Shown here one piece after another: positions 62,301-64,000 of a stretch of DNA of 64,000 nucleotides; the first letter of the stretch is position 1; every line of letters begins with the position of its first letter. Source of the DNA: Flavobacteriales bacterium (GTDB lineage Bacteria > Bacteroidota > Bacteroidia > UBA10329); NCBI GenBank assembly GCA_016124845.1, contig WGMW01000038.1, positions 52,327-116,326 on the forward strand. The letters run 5' to 3'. Under the pieces are notes generated by a model, which searched no databases, was not told the origin of the DNA, and was given only the letters and a program-made list of their open reading frames with translations. A program made the translations under genes and the position numbers.

Positions 62301-64000
62301 ACGTTTCCATTGTTGCAGTTGCCATCTACTTTCGAGCAAGTGGCCAAAGGTGCCGCATGGATGGTGATCTCAAGCACATTCGAGCAGACCTCAAATTCAG
62401 GACAACCTGTTCGTTTTGCGCAACGCTTGAACTGCGAGTTCACGCTGATCACACCTGGATCATACGTTTCTCCGTTCGCACCAGGAATCGGCATCCAGGC
62501 CGTTTCGGTCTCTTTCTGATACCATTGATAAACGATATCGCCCAAACCTCCTGTTGCTGGTGCAACACTTGTAAATGGATCTGGGTCGAACGCACCACAA
62601 CCACTTTGGCTTCCAGCAACCTCGCCTGGTTCGGTCACATCGCAGCATGGGTTTGTGGTAACTGATGTTGAACAGTCAGTTGTACAACCTTTCACGTCTG
62701 TCACCGTCACGCTGTATGTTCCATCGGTCAACCCTGTGATAGAAGCAGTTGTTGCTCCATTGCTCCACAGGTAGCCGTAAGGTGAGGTTCCGCCAGAAAC
62801 AGATACAGAAGCGGAAGCTGAGTTGCTGTTGTTGCAATCTCCATTTACTGGAGTGCAAGTAGCAACTGGAACTGGGTTCACCACCATGCAGATCACGTTG
62901 CTTTCACCGATGTACGTGGTGCAACCTTGGTTTCTCGCACAGCGGATGAAGCAGCGGCTTTCGCTCAGCATTCCAGGATCGAAGGTCTCAGAATTGCTGT
63001 TCGGAATCTCTACCCAACCGTTGTTTCCGTTGTTGATCGGAACGTTCTGTGAGTTCCACAACCAAACATATTCTACTGGACCGATACCACCAGTTGCTGG
63101 AGCAACCGAAGTGATGGCCGCTGGGTCGAATGGACCGCAGTTTTCCTGACCACCAGCGATGTGACCGCCATCGGTCACATTACAGCACCCTTCAACAGTA
63201 ACATTTACGCTGCAAGAAGCCGTACATCCGAAGTAATCGGTAACGGTAACTGAATACGTTCCCTCGGCCAAGTTGCCGATGGACTGCGTTGTTCCTCCAT
63301 TGCTCCACAGGTATGTGTATGGAGAAGTTCCGCTTTGAACATTTACGGATGCAGAAGCACCGTTTCCGTTGCTGCAGTTACCGCTGATGCTTGTGCAGTT
63401 GACCTGTGGCACGGAGTGAATGATGATCTCCAACACATCCGAACAGACCACAAATTCAGGACAGCTGGCACGCTTGGCGCATCGCTTGTACTGCGTGTTC
63501 ACAGATGTGTAAGGAGCATCATAGGTTTCCCCGTTTGCTCCTGGGATCGGCATCCAGGCCGTCTCTGTTGTCTTCGAATACCATTGATAAACGATATCGC
63601 CCAGACCGCCTGTTGCTGGTGTCACATTCGTGAACGCCTCAGGGTCGAATGGTCCGCAACCTTCCTGTGTTCCTGCCACCTCACCTGGATCGGTGACGTT
63701 GCAGCATGGTACGGTTGATACGGTCACAGAACAGTTGTCTGAACAACCGTTGGCATCGGTAACTGTTACCGAATAGGTTCCGTCTGTAAGATCTTGGATG
63801 GAGGCAGTTGTTGCTCCATTACTCCAAGCATAGGTGAACGGTGCCGTTCCGCCTGTTACTGTAACAGAAGCTGACGCCTGATTTCCATTGGCACAGGTTC
63901 CATCCACCTTGCTGCAATTGGCAGTAGGCTCTGGATTGATGGTGAAGCAGATCCTGTTGCTCTCTCCCACATACGTGGCACATCCGCTTCTTCTTGCGCA
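53363..64000 (-). CDS. Giant surface protein, >3545 residues, with 15 CCNVT cysteine modules and T9SS type B signal (partial)
   Basis: The frame is open to the window edge, so the N-terminus lies beyond 64000. The visible 3545 residues consist mainly of alternating repeats: about 17 SprB-like modules (CxxxxxGNGNxASASVSVSGGTAPYTYLWSNGATTASI type) and 15 modules of about 110 residues starting CCNVT(D/E/N)xGE, each with the inner CGPFDPDP, a W-rich stretch and the closing RCARNQGC/RCARRSGC with GESNII. Each unit has about ten cysteines, suggesting disulfide-stabilised domains. Then come seven Ig-like modules (NPxCxGDSVxLTA ... SIxVTxAGTY), one PKD domain (FTDTTLGNVTDWHWDFGDG) and the gliding-motility-type end VFTPNNDGVNDVIWLQG ... 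GTYYYVIQLEY (type B signal). It is probably a long surface adhesin like SprB. Confidence 0.93.
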   Translation of the reverse strand, partial: CARRSGCATYVGESNRICFTINPEPTANCSKVDGTCANGNQASASVTVTGGTAPFTYAWSNGATTASIQDLTDGTYSVTVTDANGCSDNCSVTVSTVPCCNVTDPGEVAGTQEGCGPFDPEAFTNVTPATGGLGDIVYQWYSKTTETAWMPIPGANGETYDAPYTSVNTQYKRCAKRASCPEFVVCSDVLEIIIHSVPQVNCTSISGNCSNGNGASASVNVQSGTSPYTYLWSNGGTTQSIGNLAEGTYSVTVTDYFGCTASCSVNVTVEGCCNVTDGGHIAGGQENCGPFDPAAITSVAPATGGIGPVEYVWLWNSQNVPINNGNNGWVEIPNSNSETFDPGMLSESRCFIRCARNQGCTTYIGESNVICMVVNPVPVATCTPVNGDCNNSNSASASVSVSGGTSPYGYLWSNGATTASITGLTDGTYSVTVTDVKGCTTDCSTSVTTNPCCDVTEPGEVAGSQSGCGAFDPDPFTSVAPATGGLGDIVYQWYQKETETAWMPIPGANGETYDPGVISVNSQFKRCAKRTGCPEFEVCSNVLEITIHAAPLATCSKVDGNCNNGNVGSVSVTVQGGTSPYTYLWNNGATTASINGLAAGTYSVTVTDLNGCTATCSKTVEITPCCNVTNGGQIAGGQENCGPFDPDPITSASLPTGGLGDLEYVWLWNTQNVPNYGNNGWVEIPNSNSPTYDPGMITETRCFLRCSRRSGCTTYVGESNIICFVVNDSPVASCSSTDSGCNGSGTGTATVSVTGGEAPYTYAWSNGGTTATISGLMAGSYSVTVTDANGCTDNCTTVVGEPSGLSATCNSTNASCNGENDGSLSVNAAGGSAPYTYLWSNGATTASVDNVGAGSYSVTVTDANGCTATCSSTVGEPSAISATCTKVDGNCQNNNEASVSVAVSGGDEPYTYAWSNGATTASISGLAEGTYSVTVTDANGCTATCSKTVSVTPCCNVTNGGEIAGGGTNCGPFDPDPITSASLPTGGLGDLEYVWLWNTQNVPNYGNNGWVEIPNSNSPTYDPGMLTESRCFLRCSRRSGCTTYVGESNIICFTINPQPVATCSPENGSCNNGNVSSASVSVSGGTEPYAYLWSNGATTASISNLADGTYSVTVTDANGCSDDCSVSVAATPCCNVTEAGEIAGSQENCGPFDPDPITSVAPASGGIGPVEYVWLWNTENVPNYGNNGWVMIPGATGETYDPGMLTESRCFLRCARNQGCETYIGESNIICITINEAPVVSCTSTSGDCNNGNTASASVSASGGTEPYTYLWSNGATTASIDNLATGTYSVTVTDANGCEATCSTSVETTGCCNVTEPGEIGYDQENCGPLDVAELVSIADPSGGLGNLEIVWITRQGMSGPWQMIPGANGLSYDPGVVSVTTQFRRCARREGCSDYVGESNIITITIFPQPEVVCNPTHGDCSNNGMGSVSLTITGGTAPFTYLWSNGSTNAGISNLTAGDYSVTVTDANGCSADCAVTIMSEPCCNVTDGGEIAGSQENCGPFDPDPITSLVPATGGLGPVEYVWLWNTENVPNYGNNGWVMIPGANGETYDPGMLTESRCFLRCARNQGCEMYMGESNIICITVNPVPEVFCSEDDGTCANGRVASVYATSSGGTEPYAYLWSNGETTASIDSLAAGTYSVTVTDANGCEATCSKTVAITECCNVTDGGEITGSQENCGPFDPGAITSVTPASGGFGDLEYVWLWNTENVPNYGNNGWVMIPGATGESYDPGMLTESRCFLRCARRSGCEMYMGESNIICITINPVPTVACTPVDGNCGNGNVASASVSASGGTAPYAYLWSNGETTASISNLAEGTYSVTVTDANGCSADCSTSVSITPCCNVTDAGEISGSQESCGPFDPDPITSLAPATGGIGPVEYVWLWNTENVPNYGNNGWQVIPGANGESYDPGMLTESRCFLRCARNQGCETYVGESNIICITIFPALEVECSSISGDCGNGNVASASVDVLNGTAPYTYEWSNGETTAMIDSLAEGTYSVTVTDANGCSATCSESVVITPCCNVTDPGEIAGEQTNCTAFDPDPITSVAPATGGIGPVQYMWLQGDCNTDPNTWTPIPGATGVSYDPGMLTETTCFRRCARNSGCEPWIGESNIITITIQNALTIECSSISGDCGNGNVASASVDVIDGTAPFTYDWSNGETTADITGLAEGTYTVTVTDANGCTASCSESVIVTPCCNVTDPGEIAGGGSNCGAFDPDPITSVAPATGGIGPVQYMWLQGDCNTDPNTWTPIPGATGVSYDPGMLTETTCFRRCARNSGCEPWIGESNIITFTVYPAIQLSCNGLDGNCSNGNVVTAVAHASGGTEPYTISWSNGETTAMIDSLEAGTYTVTVTDVNGCEATCTTTVSVTPCCNVTDGGEIAETQENCGPFDPEPIVSVTPATGGIGPVEYAWYSGPCPGNDPTIGETAIPAGFTLIAGATGESYDPGMVEETTCYIRVARNQGCEEWIGESNIVSIIVNPTPVAQCSSENGTCENGNVGSASVTVSGAPSPFSYAWSNGETTASITGLAEGTYSVVVTDGHGCVDSCTTSVEVVPCCNVTDGGEIDGSQQNCGPFDPDPIVSVTPATGGIGPVEYAWYSGPCQGNDPTIGETAIPAGFTLIPGATGESYDPGLVEETTCYIRVARNHGCTDRVGESNIVSIEVDPTPVVQCSSENGTCENGNLGTASVTVSGSPSPFSYAWSNGGTGANITELAEGTYSVVVTDANGCVDSCSVQVENVGCCNVTDGGQIDGYQENCGPFDPDPIVSITPATGGIGPVEYAWYSGPCPPNDPTINAPTQEAIPAGFTLIPGADGESYDPGMVTENTCYIRVARNHGCTDWIGESNIVSITILDAPDVEVFISGGANPSCSGDVVELTAQSASAVNVEWSTGATSSSIEVTTAGTYVVTVWNEFGCSNMDSIDIDFFPTPEVEIEVSGNNPFCQGDSVLLTAVCQAGDGYQWSTGSTGTSIWVTEAGTYEVEVVDTNGCTASTSVDVEVFELPNVEIMVDGNNPLCDGDSALLTAVSQGAMSYEWNNGSTSESIWVYESGTYTVTVVDEGGCENHTSVEIEQGQTPLLEITGDTVACAGSSIELTAQYAGGEGVLWSNGSTSQTIVVTEAGEYCVSTASVDGCEASTCISIDFYTAPEVAVDVTAGNNPMCPGSEVELTATSQNAVSYVWSTQETSSSITVSQAGSYSVEITDANGCTAEGSIEVEEGQVPLIEITGGTEFCTGDSVMLTAQYAGGEGVTWSTGATTQSIWVSEAGQYCATTASINGCEAHACIEVEEAAIPEVNAGPDINICDGQSTMLTATGGTSGTVYTWYVDGEEVGTGASIVVSPGVGITEYVVVASNENCSISDEDHIKVYVYEYPLAGFERDPAGDVPFGSDVQFTDTTLGNVTDWHWDFGDGLTSMLQNPNHNYADPGSYWVTLIASNNGCTDTATAGLEVKVIIDIPNVFTPNNDGVNDVIWLQGTDLNNISMTIYSRWGHSVYASEGREFMWTGKTTEGVDCEAGTYYYVIQLEYKDGHVSEQTGFFTLLRN

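Noticed and set aside
53363..64000. Possible CRISPR-like array because of many short direct repeats
   Set aside because: The repeats keep one reading frame over more than 10 kb and differ mainly at codon third positions or conservative residues; spacers are protein-coding, so this is a repeat protein.

Overview
The window looks like chromosomal DNA of a free-living Bacteroidota, most probably a member of the Flavobacteriales. The evidence is several secreted proteins with type IX secretion (T9SS) C-terminal signals, giant HYR/SprB-type repeat adhesins, Bacteroidota-restricted families (DUF3078, DUF5606, DUF4412 with DUF1573), -7 boxes of the TAnnTTTG type lying close to start codons, and a tRNA without encoded CCA. 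No rRNA, transposase, integrase, prophage module or CRISPR array was found.

Layout. 1-14.1 kb: end of a SpoIIE-type phosphatase, a T9SS subtilase, a deoxynucleoside kinase, DUF5606 and an M3 oligopeptidase, a DUF3078 outer-membrane protein, a DUF3604 lipoprotein, then a leftward block with murB, waaA and three envelope proteins of unknown function. 14.1-14.7 kb is the only long stretch without genes; it holds two repetitive, structured intergenic elements. 14.7-20.5 kb: etfBA, a bifunctional-nuclease-family gene, a NupC-type nucleoside transporter, a serine hydrolase and a DUF4412 protein. 20.5-22.3 kb: a secreted protein whose C-terminal part is glycine-rich and resembles phage tail-fibre tips. 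22.4-27 kb: tRNA-Val(GAC), a two-TM protein, an M48 metalloprotease and two secreted proteins.

28.2-41.8 kb carries a catabolic neighbourhood: an ethanolamine-permease-like transporter, a glutamine-synthetase-like ligase, an Fe-type alcohol dehydrogenase, a CoA-transferase, a class I amidotransferase of the PuuD type and an aldehyde dehydrogenase. Together they could form a gamma-glutamylation route for ethanolamine or a related amine (inference). Inside it, between the ligase and a hotdog thioesterase (31.1-33.3 kb), lies an unusual tandem accessory array: two units, each built as ligase-tail / small cargo gene / truncated thioesterase head / shared ~50 bp leader / toxin-antitoxin-like gene pair. 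This is the most interesting structure in the window.

41.9-64 kb is filled by three giant leftward surface-protein genes (1599, about 2095 and more than 3545 aa, the last cut by the window edge) made of P-domain-like, HYR, SprB-like, Ig/PKD-like and novel cysteine-rich repeats. Two end in type A and one in type B T9SS signals. Small palindromic intergenic repeats of several families are scattered through the window, in places extending into the ends of genes.
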